A DNA stretch of 64,000 nucleotides from Sinohyriopsis cumingii (GCA_028554795.2 CM068828.1:18364436-18428435), one strand, 5' to 3'. Shown: positions 54,872 to 63,490, numbered from the stretch's first letter. Notes: a model not told the origin generated them from the sequence alone. Translations and numbers: made by a program.

Positions 54872-54960
54872 TTTTTATGTTAACCATACAATGTATCAAG
54901 GCCGACGCGGTATCTTGTTCTGGGATCGTGTAAATTTATTGTCACAAATCCATGCGGGGG
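54872..54960 (-). pseudogene. Duplicate 3' end of packaging ATPase
   Basis: Encodes HGFVTINLHDPRTRYRVGLD on the minus strand, aligning with the C-terminus of the ATPase at 51634-51705 (HGFITINLHDSRSRYHVGLD). The rest of this second ATPase is absent; the next gene starts 25 bp away. The DNA matches are about 80 percent by eye, so it is not a recent duplication. Confidence 0.75.
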
Positions 54961-54984
54961 AATTAAATCATGGACAAATAAATA

Positions 54985-56310
54985 ATGGCAAATATCGGAG
55001 AAGCACTCACAACTAGATTGGCACGACAACGACTAGCCGCGATTAAAAAATTTATTCCGGTCCATGATTCCGTTAAAGAAAAATTACGAGCAAGACAAGA
55101 AGCGCGAGTTGAGTTTGCAACATCTGCGGAGGAATTATTTAAGCCTATTACAGCAGCTACTGGTGAAGTTAAAACTGCAATTGTAGGAAAACCTGATCCT
55201 GCTGACCCTACCAAAACAAAACGAGGGTTACTTCAAGCAATAGAAGAACTTAAACAGCAACAGGCAGATGAAGGTGCTGTAGTTGATCCAGGTGCCGCCG
55301 GAGTAGTGACAGTTGCTAAGGAAACATTTATTAATAAATTTACCGAAGATGGTATTACTGAGATAAAAAATATTCCACTTACTAGCGTGGATGAACTTAA
55401 GGAGTTTTCTACTTGGATTGTCTTAAATTATCCTAACCGGCAAGAATTTCTAAAACCAGGAGCTGCCTCGGGTATAACCCAGGCTGATTGGAGGGATTAT
55501 GTTTACAAAGTAAACCGAGGTATTTCTCGAATATCTAGCACTGATGATACCTATAATTTTATAAAAACTGGCGTAATTGGGGTTAATAAGGAACTAAGAG
55601 ACCAACAAATGAAGGCAAAGGAAAGGGAAAGGCAGGCAAAAATACAGGAAATGGAAATGAAAAGGCAGGAAAGGGAGGAAGAAAAGAAGAAAAAAATACA
55701 GGAAAAGGAAATGAAAAAACAGTCGAGACTACAGGAGAAGAAACCACCAGCTCTAAAAATAGACCCCGCAATAACACTGCCTGATCCAGTGCCTGAAATT
55801 TCATCACCTGAACAAATGGGGGCTAGCGCTCCTGATGATGATTTTACCACTCCTGTTTCGTTGCCCATCCCCCCCGATATATCAGAAGAGGAAATACTGA
55901 AAGAGAAACTAAAAGAATTAAAAAATGAATTAAAAAATTTAATTGATGAAAAAGAAAAATTACAAGAAGGAATACCGAAAAAGGGTACCGACTCTAAGGT
56001 AAAAAAGATAGAAAAGAGGGAAAGATCTGTAACTGATGAAATTGTTAAAACATCAGCAAAACTAAAGAAAAAAATGGGAAAAGGATACACCGGTCGCGGA
56101 TATAACAACCACATCTGTCTTGACAATATCGTCAATGACGTATCACGGTTAGAAGTTCTCATAGGAGGAAGACGCGCCGGAAACAACTCTCCGGAAATTA
56201 TAAATGAAGCCGCAGATATCTGTCAGAGACTATTTCAGCGTGGCATTATGGATATCGGCGTTTACCGGGGACTCATTGATGAACTCGCAGACGGTTACCA
56301 CAGCGACTAG
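54985..56310 (+). CDS. Scaffold-like coiled-coil protein of element B
   Basis: A 441-residue intact ORF from an ATG in AATAAATAATGGC. It has a helical N-terminus and a long Lys/Glu coiled coil (about residues 205-250) made of repeated EMKRQEREEEKKKK-type units. A proline-rich linker, a second coiled coil (about 300-340), and a C-terminal conserved block RLEVLIGGRRAGNNSPEI (about 395-412) follow. The last block is one I recognise from proteins of related Polinton-like elements. First gene of the structural module; role unknown. Confidence 0.75.
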   Translation: MANIGEALTTRLARQRLAAIKKFIPVHDSVKEKLRARQEARVEFATSAEELFKPITAATGEVKTAIVGKPDPADPTKTKRGLLQAIEELKQQQADEGAVVDPGAAGVVTVAKETFINKFTEDGITEIKNIPLTSVDELKEFSTWIVLNYPNRQEFLKPGAASGITQADWRDYVYKVNRGISRISSTDDTYNFIKTGVIGVNKELRDQQMKAKERERQAKIQEMEMKRQEREEEKKKKIQEKEMKKQSRLQEKKPPALKIDPAITLPDPVPEISSPEQMGASAPDDDFTTPVSLPIPPDISEEEILKEKLKELKNELKNLIDEKEKLQEGIPKKGTDSKVKKIEKRERSVTDEIVKTSAKLKKKMGKGYTGRGYNNHICLDNIVNDVSRLEVLIGGRRAGNNSPEIINEAADICQRLFQRGIMDIGVYRGLIDELADGYHSD

Positions 56311-56343
56311 CAAATTTAGTTAGAGAAACAATAATTAAATAAA

Positions 56344-56796
56344 ATGATCGTGCACAATTCTCAACCTAGACACGCTAGCGTGTTACCAGTCCGCGTAGTG
56401 AACTCGCGATTACCAGTCTACAGAGCAACCTACGGAGATGGTCTCGGTGATACAGTTACTGGTTTGTTTTCAAGAATAGCCCCTAAGGTGTTACCGATTG
56501 CAAAACAATTGTCGATGAAAGCTATTGATGTTGTCAAGGATAAAGCCCTTGGATCTGTTGGTGATCTCGCCGGGAAGGCATTCGCGTCAATCAAGGATAG
56601 ACTGTTACGGTTAACTCGTAGATCAAAAAAACCGCCACCGGTGAAACTGGCCAGTACTGAACTTATGCCCGCGGACGTCAGTAAAGTAATAAATCAGGCT
56701 GCCAATCAAAAACTTGCAGAGCTTGTAACCCAAACACCCGAACAAATAAATACAAGCCTGATATCAGGAAGCGGATTTCGTTTTAGAAGACAATAA
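56344..56796 (+). CDS. pVI-like minor capsid protein of element B
   Basis: A 150-residue intact ORF. YGDGLGDTVTGLFSRIAP (about 36-53) has the Gly-Leu-Gly-Asp plus amphipathic-helix layout of Polinton pVI-like proteins; the rest is basic and helical. A perfect 14-bp palindrome (ACACGCTAGCGTGT, 56370-56383) lies in the tenth to fifteenth codons. It lies 33 bp after the previous stop and 10 bp before the capsid gene. Confidence 0.75.
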   Translation: MIVHNSQPRHASVLPVRVVNSRLPVYRATYGDGLGDTVTGLFSRIAPKVLPIAKQLSMKAIDVVKDKALGSVGDLAGKAFASIKDRLLRLTRRSKKPPPVKLASTELMPADVSKVINQAANQKLAELVTQTPEQINTSLISGSGFRFRRQ

Positions 56797-56805
56797 TTTT
56801 ATATA

Positions 56806-58224
56806 ATGTTCAAACCTATATCTGATCCAGCGTTCGACATGGATGCACCAACACTAAAAGATGAGTCCGTGCGCGATTATCAGTATTATTCTTATGATGC
56901 AACAGTACCTAATCAACGCGGACGAATTGAATTACGAGTCCAGGATACAAGTAGATATTTCCTGCCCGCTGAAGCATTTCTTGAAGTCACGGGTGAACTT
57001 GTAACAGATGTTGCCGCTGATACAGCATACGGAGCTAATGTTCGAGTTGGTTTTGTTAACAACGGTATCATGGCGCTGTTCAAAAGTGCTTCATACAGCA
57101 TTGACGGAAGAGAAATTGAAATAATTCAGGATAATGTTGACGTTGCTACAACAATCCTGGGATTAGCGAGATACTCAGATGATTACACTAGATCAGCTGG
57201 TCCGACTATGATGTTCGCTAAGGATAATTCTGATCATCCTGAACACAGATCTACTATTCAAGTACAAACAGCACGAGGCACTGCTTTAGACCCACAACCG
57301 GCTGGATTTGCGGCCAGGCCAGGTGATAATTTTTCAATATTAAGGCCTAGTCCAGATTACAATTTAGGTTTTGCTACGCGTAAATTAATGTTATCAGGTG
57401 AACGTAGGAGATTTTCATGCGCAATTCCACTGTCTCACATCTTTGGATTTTGCAGACATGTCAGAAAGGTTATTTTTGGAGCCAATCATACAGTTGTACT
57501 TAACCGAAAAAGTGATGACGTTGACGCTATCTGGCGAGAAGACGGTGTTGCTGGCGGTAAAGTAATATTATTCAAGCTTGCTTTGTGGATGCCAGTGATG
57601 TCCCCATCGATCACTGAAGAGCAACGATTACTCTCTTTCATGGACACAGGCGGTAAATCACTGATATCGTGGTTAACAACATCAACAGATTCCATTCAAG
57701 GTGCCGGGGCAGGGCAGTTTACGTGGCACATAGCATCACAACAGGGAATATCAGCGCCGCGACATATTTTTGTTGCACTCCAGCAAAATGCGAGGTTGTC
57801 TTCCCAACTACAGAGTAATATGATATTTGACAAACTTGCTGTCTCTGAGGTTTCGCTGCGGATAAACGGGCATCAGGAACCGTCCGAGGATATATTAATA
57901 AATTATGAGCGAAATGAAGTTGCACGTGCGTATCATCGTTTGATGACATTTATGGGACGTGATCAAAATATTGATACCGGGTTGCAGATATCACAACTGG
58001 ATTTTACAACGCTGTATCCGATTTATTACTTTTCGCTGGAACATTTGGATCTAACAAAACAATCTGTCGTTGATATACACTTCAAAGCTCGTGTAGGTGA
58101 GTTTCCCCTCGGCCCGCCTGCTGGTTTTAGAGCTGTCGCGGTTATACTCTCCGATAAAGCAATGCTGCTTGAAGGTGTTGGCGGACGAATGAGAGTTATT
58201 GACGCTCCAATCGAGAATATGTAA
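56806..58224 (+). CDS. Major capsid protein of element B (double jelly-roll)
   Basis: A 472-residue intact ORF, start in TATATAATG. The N-terminal VRDYQYYSYDATVP and NNGIMALFKSASYSIDGREI with later ILGLARYSDDYTRS identify the capsid family of the cnidarian/arthropod-type Polinton-like lineage. It shares no obvious sequence with the element A capsid protein. No stop, frameshift or truncation is seen. It forms the icosahedral shell. Confidence 0.9.
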   Translation: MFKPISDPAFDMDAPTLKDESVRDYQYYSYDATVPNQRGRIELRVQDTSRYFLPAEAFLEVTGELVTDVAADTAYGANVRVGFVNNGIMALFKSASYSIDGREIEIIQDNVDVATTILGLARYSDDYTRSAGPTMMFAKDNSDHPEHRSTIQVQTARGTALDPQPAGFAARPGDNFSILRPSPDYNLGFATRKLMLSGERRRFSCAIPLSHIFGFCRHVRKVIFGANHTVVLNRKSDDVDAIWREDGVAGGKVILFKLALWMPVMSPSITEEQRLLSFMDTGGKSLISWLTTSTDSIQGAGAGQFTWHIASQQGISAPRHIFVALQQNARLSSQLQSNMIFDKLAVSEVSLRINGHQEPSEDILINYERNEVARAYHRLMTFMGRDQNIDTGLQISQLDFTTLYPIYYFSLEHLDLTKQSVVDIHFKARVGEFPLGPPAGFRAVAVILSDKAMLLEGVGGRMRVIDAPIENM

Positions 58225-58251
58225 CGCAATTAAAATCAAACTTAGGATATA

Positions 58252-58710
58252 ATGTCATACAGTCACGTTAATGTCACCTTGACTTCCGGTCAAACAAGGA
58301 AATTGCAATCGAAGAACGCAGGCACGTGCGGGACATCAATAACGTTAAAACGAGATCAACTTGTTGGTGGTCCAAACAAGCTGTCGTTGACTAATACTCA
58401 GATTAAACATTTTAATAAGGCACTAACAGCAAAAACCGGTGTCCGACTTAATTTCTCTGCTGCAGCTATCAAGGACATGACCAAAACCGGTGGAATATTT
58501 CCTCTTCTCGCAGCAATACCGGCGTTGATTGCCGCGGCAGCACCAGCCGTAGCAAAGGCAGCAGCACTTGGTGCAGTTGGAACCGCAGCTGGAATGGCAC
58601 TAAAGAAAGCAACCGGACACGGGTATAAGAAAAAAAAGGGAAGATCCGCTCGCGGATCAGGGCTAAGACTACCAGGAACTCCCGCATCATGGTATCCAAA
58701 AAAATTCTAA
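58252..58710 (+). CDS. Basic/hydrophobic virion protein
   Basis: A 152-residue intact ORF, start in GATATAATG. N-terminal LTNTQIKHFNKALTAKTGVR is a motif I recognise from the same lineage. An Ala-rich hydrophobic segment (about 85-115) and a Lys/Arg-rich tail follow. It may be membrane-active or DNA-binding, like adenoviral pX/pV, but that is inference. It overlaps the protease start by 22 nt. Confidence 0.75.
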   Translation: MSYSHVNVTLTSGQTRKLQSKNAGTCGTSITLKRDQLVGGPNKLSLTNTQIKHFNKALTAKTGVRLNFSAAAIKDMTKTGGIFPLLAAIPALIAAAAPAVAKAAALGAVGTAAGMALKKATGHGYKKKKGRSARGSGLRLPGTPASWYPKKF

Positions 58711-59213
58711 CGCCGTTGACGCTTCCAGCTTCTAATTTTGATTTACTCGATGCTGTTAAAAAATTGCGCATAAAACATTTCAGAGGTGTATTCATGCGAG
58801 ATCAATTACCGCAACAACCGAATAATCCAGAAACTGGCATTATCAATCTCGACAACAAAGATGGTCCGGGAACTCACTGGGTTGTTTACGCGATCGATCC
58901 ACGTGGAATTATCTATTTTGATTCGTACGGTTTAGCACCGCCAGTTGAGTTTCTCAGGTATGTCCGCGGAGTGCCTCGCACTCTCAACAGCAGATTCTCC
59001 AAGAAATCCTTCGGATTTCCAATTCCAGTGTGGCAGTCGACGCTACCAACACAAACATTAGTTGATCCGCCCATTTGTGGAAACGAGGTTTTAAATGTTC
59101 TTGATGCAATCTCAAGAAATCCAGCAACGTCTCCGCATCGAGTAGTGCATGAATATACCGCATCGAGAAACGCTAGCGTTTCCAATGCTAGGCATTTTCA
59201 TGCTCGCATTTGA
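58689..59213 (+). CDS. Adenain-like protease of element B
   Basis: A 174-residue ORF with His in GPGTHWVVYAI, Asp in IYFDSYGL and a Cys in PPICGNE, the C5-type order. The Cys region is atypical: the usual second Cys-containing helix is replaced. The last 20 residues are encoded by palindromes (GAAACGCTAGCGTTTC at 59167-59182, AATGC-TAG-GCATT at 59184-59196). Either the protease has lost its normal C-terminus or the palindromes replaced it. This gene does not have the AATAATG start context, as it begins inside the previous gene. Confidence 0.8.
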   Translation: MVSKKILTPLTLPASNFDLLDAVKKLRIKHFRGVFMRDQLPQQPNNPETGIINLDNKDGPGTHWVVYAIDPRGIIYFDSYGLAPPVEFLRYVRGVPRTLNSRFSKKSFGFPIPVWQSTLPTQTLVDPPICGNEVLNVLDAISRNPATSPHRVVHEYTASRNASVSNARHFHARI

Positions 59214-59231
59214 AAAACAGCAATAAGAATA

Positions 59232-60497
59232 ATGGTGGATATTTACGGAAGATCTTTCACAGGAAAAGTAAAACCAGGCACAGATGTTGATCTCTCAAAA
59301 TATGCGACCCGAGATGAAGTCGATAATCTTTTGAATATAGCTGGAGTTGACCCAGATGAAGTTGCTATTTTTCAGGACAAGCAGGGAAAACTAAGAACGA
59401 GCAACATTAAGTTCAATGACATAATTCGCAGAGTTCTTGGAGCTACCAAGGATAACTTCGTTGCATTTAGTGATGGCGGCCGGATCAAGGACTCGAACAT
59501 ATCAATCGCAAGCATCAAAGACAGTATTGATAAAGGTGTTGATAAATGTGTGAAAAAAGCCGGTGACACGATGACAGGAGAACTCAGCATGAATGGAAAC
59601 AAAATAACCGTTCTAAAAAATCCGGAAGGTCTCGAAGATGCCGCAAATAAACAATACGTCGACACGCAGTACCAACACGTTGCTGGCCTAATCATCGACA
59701 GAGTAACAAAATCCGGCGACGTAATGACAGGAGAACTCAGCATGAATGGAAACAAAATAACCGCGTTAGCGAATCCCGAATCCGACCAGGATGCGTCAAA
59801 CAAACAATACGTGGACATCGTCAACGGTAAACTAAATACGCTGCGGTCAGAGTATGATGTTCACGTGAACGGGTTTAAAAGACTCCAAAGAAACTTCGCA
59901 AAAACTGATGAGACCGTGGATAAGTTCTTTGGAACTCCTCCAGTCGTCGACACGAAACTTTCTGAAATCATACCAAATCTTACTAATAACGCCAACGATA
60001 TCAATAAGATTAATACCCGGTTAGGTGTAGTCAGAACGGAAAAAAGTTTTTCAGATCAAGTTCAGATAATAGAAAATAACATTAACACGATCAAACAAAC
60101 ACAGCAGAATATCGTAGCGGGAATTCCTGAGATCGTTAACAAAACCAGTTTGATTAAAGTCCCCGTTACAGTTACTCCCGGGCATATCGCCAACATCGTA
60201 TTCACGGTATCATCGGGATTCGCAACATGGTCACAACAAAATAACAACACTATCAAATATACAGCAACAGCCACCGGTGTTTACAGGTTGTCTGTGTTTT
60301 CATCCGCTAAATTTGAAATCTTCACAACATATCCTTGGAGATATTCCACCGATAAGTATTCGGGGGTTTGCACTGTAATACTAAACAGCGGAACCGAGGA
60401 AACATTTATGCTTGAAGCCGAAGACGAGACATTAACCGCAACATCTTACTGGTGGTGTTTGGAATTCGTCGCTGCAACGCCTCAATTGGTTACGTAA
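59232..60497 (+). CDS. Tail-fibre-like spike protein
   Basis: A 421-residue intact ORF. The middle (about residues 110-200) has two copies of a repeat containing MTGELSMNGNKIT and a following NKQYVD. These repeats resemble those in bacteriophage tail fibres and trimeric adhesins. A helical coiled-coil stretch and a beta-rich C-terminal head, the likely receptor-binding part, follow. The 40 bp coding the repeat core are identical at 59571-59610 and 59725-59764. The likely role is vertex fibre for attachment. Confidence 0.78.
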   Translation: MVDIYGRSFTGKVKPGTDVDLSKYATRDEVDNLLNIAGVDPDEVAIFQDKQGKLRTSNIKFNDIIRRVLGATKDNFVAFSDGGRIKDSNISIASIKDSIDKGVDKCVKKAGDTMTGELSMNGNKITVLKNPEGLEDAANKQYVDTQYQHVAGLIIDRVTKSGDVMTGELSMNGNKITALANPESDQDASNKQYVDIVNGKLNTLRSEYDVHVNGFKRLQRNFAKTDETVDKFFGTPPVVDTKLSEIIPNLTNNANDINKINTRLGVVRTEKSFSDQVQIIENNINTIKQTQQNIVAGIPEIVNKTSLIKVPVTVTPGHIANIVFTVSSGFATWSQQNNNTIKYTATATGVYRLSVFSSAKFEIFTTYPWRYSTDKYSGVCTVILNSGTEETFMLEAEDETLTATSYWWCLEFVAATPQLVT

Positions 60498-60523
60498 TTG
60501 AAAATTACCAGTAATTTTAAATA

Positions 60524-61114
60524 ATGTCAACGACGCCAGATGCTCAACAATATCGATATAATCAAGTCCGTGAGTGGCAATCTGAGTTAAAAACTGTCAT
60601 CGACGCGACGTCCCAAAAAGTAAAAAAATACCGCAGACGCATAACAGTGTTAGACGTTATGGTTTATTCAGTATCCGCCGTTGTTGCATCCGCGGGAGTA
60701 ATACTATCAGCGGTCACTCCAGTGACTGCAGTAGTCGCTGCCACGATCTCTGTTTGTGCGACCACAACCACGGCAGGAGTTTTCGGCATCATAGCAAAAA
60801 AAATATCCTCGTGTGCTAACACAAAATTACACGATTACACGACAAAATTAAATACAGCCACGACCGCATATCAGAAATTATCATCGCTGATATCATCATC
60901 GTTAGACGCGCAATCCAGCGACGCCGCGTTGATATCAGATTCTGAATTCAAACTAATGTCAGATGCGTACAATGACTATTTGAAAACTAAACAAATAAAT
61001 AATGTCACTGATGGCAACGCCACAGGAACTGCTTCAGCAAATAGTCACAAACACAACACCGGTAAGGACCACAATGATCTCAGTGTCCTCGACGACACCA
61101 CAATTCGGTATTAA
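60524..61114 (+). CDS. Membrane protein with two hydrophobic helices
   Basis: A 196-residue intact ORF, start in TAAATAATG. Basic N-terminus, two adjacent hydrophobic segments (about 45-95, AVVASAGVILSAVTPV and a following Ala/Thr-rich one), then a soluble helical region with ISDSEFKLMSDAYNDYL. The layout matches a protein recurring in the same lineage. The last 37 codons overlap the next gene in another frame. Confidence 0.72.
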   Translation: MSTTPDAQQYRYNQVREWQSELKTVIDATSQKVKKYRRRITVLDVMVYSVSAVVASAGVILSAVTPVTAVVAATISVCATTTTAGVFGIIAKKISSCANTKLHDYTTKLNTATTAYQKLSSLISSSLDAQSSDAALISDSEFKLMSDAYNDYLKTKQINNVTDGNATGTASANSHKHNTGKDHNDLSVLDDTTIRY

Positions 61115-62477
61115 TTTTCGAACTCCAATTGCCGTGAATGAAATCGCGTTGTCGAAGCTCAGTGCGTATCACAGCTGGCCCAATATCAGGTCGGAATCAT
61201 TTGGTGGTCAGCAGCCAAATAATTCGTTTGTGTTTTCGTGGAAAACCAAAGCCGACTCTGACGAATTCGACTGGGATACAATTACGCTACCCACTGGGAG
61301 TTATCAGATCGAAGAAATCAACAATGAGATACAACGCCAAATAAAACGAATCACCGGCAAGGACGCCAAAATATCTATAACAGCTCATGAACCAACGCTG
61401 TCTGCGGTCATTGAAATCTCAACATCGGGATACGCTGTTGATATTTACAACAGCTCAATTCGAACAGTATTAGGATGGCCACGGTCACGACCCGAGGTCC
61501 CCCGGAGTCGGGAACCGCCATCGAAATCTGATTTCGAGACCACCAAGGAAGAAATACACGACCTCGTGTACAGCAATTATTTTTCCCTTGCAGATAGATT
61601 ACTAACAAAAAAAGGAAATCTTAGGACACCAAATGATATATTCAATTTTTGGAGTGTAGCAGTTCCACGTGATGATGGAACCAACATAGCAGATATTTAC
61701 AAATTTGATGATATAGAATCTAAATTTTTTATTCCGATCAAGACCGAACATCAGCAACAGCTACAATTGTTGCGGAAATATTTTCAGGATTATATTTCCG
61801 ATACGACAAGACCACGCGGTGACATTATCACAACCATAGAAAAACTAAACAAACTCGCATCCGCGATGGAAATCATAAATCTAAAAATAATTCAGTTGTT
61901 GTTGGATGCCGGGGATCCGGATGCGTTAAAGGAGGATCCTCGGAATGTCTTGGGGGAATATGGACAGCAAACTAGATTAGAATTTGCAACTAAATACGGT
62001 ATTCAAGTGAAGGATATTCCAAATTTTAAATTTCCTGGATATAACGCACCCGTGCTGCGAGAATCAGTCCAGGATCTCATCGCGGAATCTTTCGAAGATA
62101 TTCTTGCCGCGTACACGCGAACAAGACCAGAACCTGTTATTTTAAGACACGACAACAGTACAGCATCCGATGGCAGACACATCTCACCCGGGATCGTAAA
62201 TATCACAGATGTTATCGCGGTCAATCTTGTATGTGACGTCATCGACGGTAGCTACAGCGCTGACACAACGACGGCGACGCAGGGGTTTATCCTGTATACG
62301 TTCACACCAAAAGACCCCCCTGGTTTTCTGATTGTGCAAGAACCAATCAATGTGGTCTATCTGCGGTGTAATAATCCGTGGTTGTCAACGATAAATTTTA
62401 AACTCACCGACCAACGGGGGGATTTGTTGGACCTGCGTGGCGAGACAATCTCGGTGAACTTACTGGTGAAGTCCTAA
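61002..62477 (+). CDS. Minor capsid protein with large central insertion
   Basis: A 491-residue intact ORF. The N-terminal part (1-165) has ALSKLSAYHSWPNI and LPTGSYQIEEINNEI, and the C-terminal part (about 385-491) has GRHISPGIVNITDV and LTDQRGDLLDLRGE. Both match the minor capsid (penton-like) protein of this lineage. Between them, about residues 170-385, is a helical, charged segment that looks like an insertion. It overlaps the previous gene by 113 nt. Confidence 0.8.
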   Translation: MSLMATPQELLQQIVTNTTPVRTTMISVSSTTPQFGINFRTPIAVNEIALSKLSAYHSWPNIRSESFGGQQPNNSFVFSWKTKADSDEFDWDTITLPTGSYQIEEINNEIQRQIKRITGKDAKISITAHEPTLSAVIEISTSGYAVDIYNSSIRTVLGWPRSRPEVPRSREPPSKSDFETTKEEIHDLVYSNYFSLADRLLTKKGNLRTPNDIFNFWSVAVPRDDGTNIADIYKFDDIESKFFIPIKTEHQQQLQLLRKYFQDYISDTTRPRGDIITTIEKLNKLASAMEIINLKIIQLLLDAGDPDALKEDPRNVLGEYGQQTRLEFATKYGIQVKDIPNFKFPGYNAPVLRESVQDLIAESFEDILAAYTRTRPEPVILRHDNSTASDGRHISPGIVNITDVIAVNLVCDVIDGSYSADTTTATQGFILYTFTPKDPPGFLIVQEPINVVYLRCNNPWLSTINFKLTDQRGDLLDLRGETISVNLLVKS

Positions 62478-62654
62478 AATGCTCTGCATGAGAAACTCTT
62501 CGAGGACAAGGACAAGTCAACGGATCCATAATAATAGTTTTTTTTCTGCAGTGGTCCACTTTCGTCATCGCGTGCAAATACCCCATCAAAACCGGCATCG
62601 TTGGAAACTCGAAGAGTTTCTCGTGCGAGTGCTTAGCACGCAGGCGCGCATTTA
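62478..62654 (+). CDS. Possible 58-codon ORF built on palindromes
   Basis: An ATG one base past the minor capsid stop opens a frame to TAA at 62654. Much of it is palindromic sequence (62604-62620, 62629-62639), and a T8 run sits in the middle. No family. Low confidence that it is translated. Confidence 0.25.
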
Positions 62655-62805
62655 AAAAAAACGGTTGTGTATAATGTGTGAGTACATTCACGCACGAGTT
62701 CATATTCATGATAAGCAAATTCTTCACGAGGCAATAAAAACCGCATTTGGAAACGCTAGCGTTTCTGGAAACTCAAAGAGTTTCTCTGGAAGTCCAAGGG
62801 ACTTC
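62604..62805. repeat. Cluster of short palindromes, family GAAxxxC-spacer-GxxxTTC
   Basis: Members: GAAACTC-GAA-GAGTTTC (62604-62620), GAAACGC-TA-type (62750-62765), GAAACTC-AAA-GAGTTTC (62768-62784), GAAGTCC-AAG-GGACTTC (62789-62805). The last three are strictly tandem, spaced by 2-4 bases, inside a coding ORF. Further members: 59167-59182, 63065-63081, 63525-63537 (imperfect), 63541-63557, and the related 56370-56383. Confidence 0.85.
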
Positions 62806-63003
62806 TCGGGACAGTATTTCCCCGTTCGAATAATCGTTGACGTGTACGGCGACGAAGACTTCTTGTTGACGTCGTCACAATTAACACAGCTACAGCAAAA
62901 TCATATGATCACAGCTTGGTGTCAACGAGAACAGATTATGAACTATTCTCATTGTTGTATTGATGTTGAAACGCTCAAGCAAATCCTGAACACTCATCGA
63001 TGA
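62674..63003 (+). CDS. Small protein with palindrome-encoded insert, unknown
   Basis: A 109-residue ORF, start in TGTATAATG. Residues 28-45 (FGNASVSGNSKSFSGSPR and following) are encoded entirely by three tandem palindromes. The flanks (YFPVRIIVDVYGDEDFLL and TSSQLTQLQQNH) look like an ordinary folded protein, so the insert probably sits in a surface loop. No family is recognised. Confidence 0.55.
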   Translation: MCEYIHARVHIHDKQILHEAIKTAFGNASVSGNSKSFSGSPRDFSGQYFPVRIIVDVYGDEDFLLTSSQLTQLQQNHMITAWCQREQIMNYSHCCIDVETLKQILNTHR

Positions 63004-63011
63004 GAAACTCT

Positions 63012-63090
63012 TCGAGTTGAGAAATTCCAAGGCAAAAAAAATAATACACTTTTTTTTTACCCTGGAAATTCTTTGAATTTCTCAACTCGA
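63012..63090. terminator. Long hairpin between convergent genes
   Basis: A 16-bp perfect stem (TCGAGTTGAGAAATTC at 63012-63027, inverted at 63075-63090) encloses a run of eight or so A and one of nine T. It lies between the stop codons of two convergent ORFs (63003 and 63122), so a bidirectional transcription terminator or 3' processing signal is a natural reading. Confidence 0.55.
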
Positions 63091-63121
63091 CATTTCCACG
63101 CTGGCGTGCACGCGGTGGTAT

Positions 63122-63490
63122 TTATACTTCTTCTGGGTCCGCGTCTGAATTCTTTATATACCCTTTTAACAGTCTCACCCTGGTGTTAATTAATTTTCGA
63201 GTCTCATACTCGGATGACAATTCAAGCCTGATCTTCTCAACTGCAACGCACAGTGGAATAAATTCAGATACCTGATTGGACGTTATCGTGGCAAGCGATC
63301 TGTAAATGCGATCTTGCAAACCCTTAATGAACCTATATCTGGCAGGGAGATTGTTCTTCCCGGACCGTGATAGCTCATTCAAGGATTCAAAATCTGACAT
63401 AATTGTTTCAGTGTCTAGTAAAATATTAAAACCCCGCTGTTGCAATTTTTCGAGTTCAACAATTATGACATTTATGTTTTCGTGATTCAT
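63122..63490 (-). CDS. Small helical protein, unknown
   Basis: A 122-residue ORF from the ATG at 63490, in an A/T context (AATAATATGAA on minus). It is predicted all-helical, with a coiled-coil-like leucine pattern and an acidic C-terminus. No family is recognised. Convergent with the preceding plus-strand ORF. Confidence 0.55.
   Translation of the reverse strand: MNHENINVIIVELEKLQQRGFNILLDTETIMSDFESLNELSRSGKNNLPARYRFIKGLQDRIYRSLATITSNQVSEFIPLCVAVEKIRLELSSEYETRKLINTRVRLLKGYIKNSDADPEEV

Noticed and set aside
55551..56186. Minus-strand 211-codon Ser/Phe-rich ORF
   Set aside because: Antisense shadow of the Lys/Glu-rich scaffold-like gene on the plus strand.
62404..62727. Minus-strand 107-codon ORF
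   Set aside because: Lies across the minor capsid 3' end and palindromes, no family, and would need to overlap two plus-strand ORFs.
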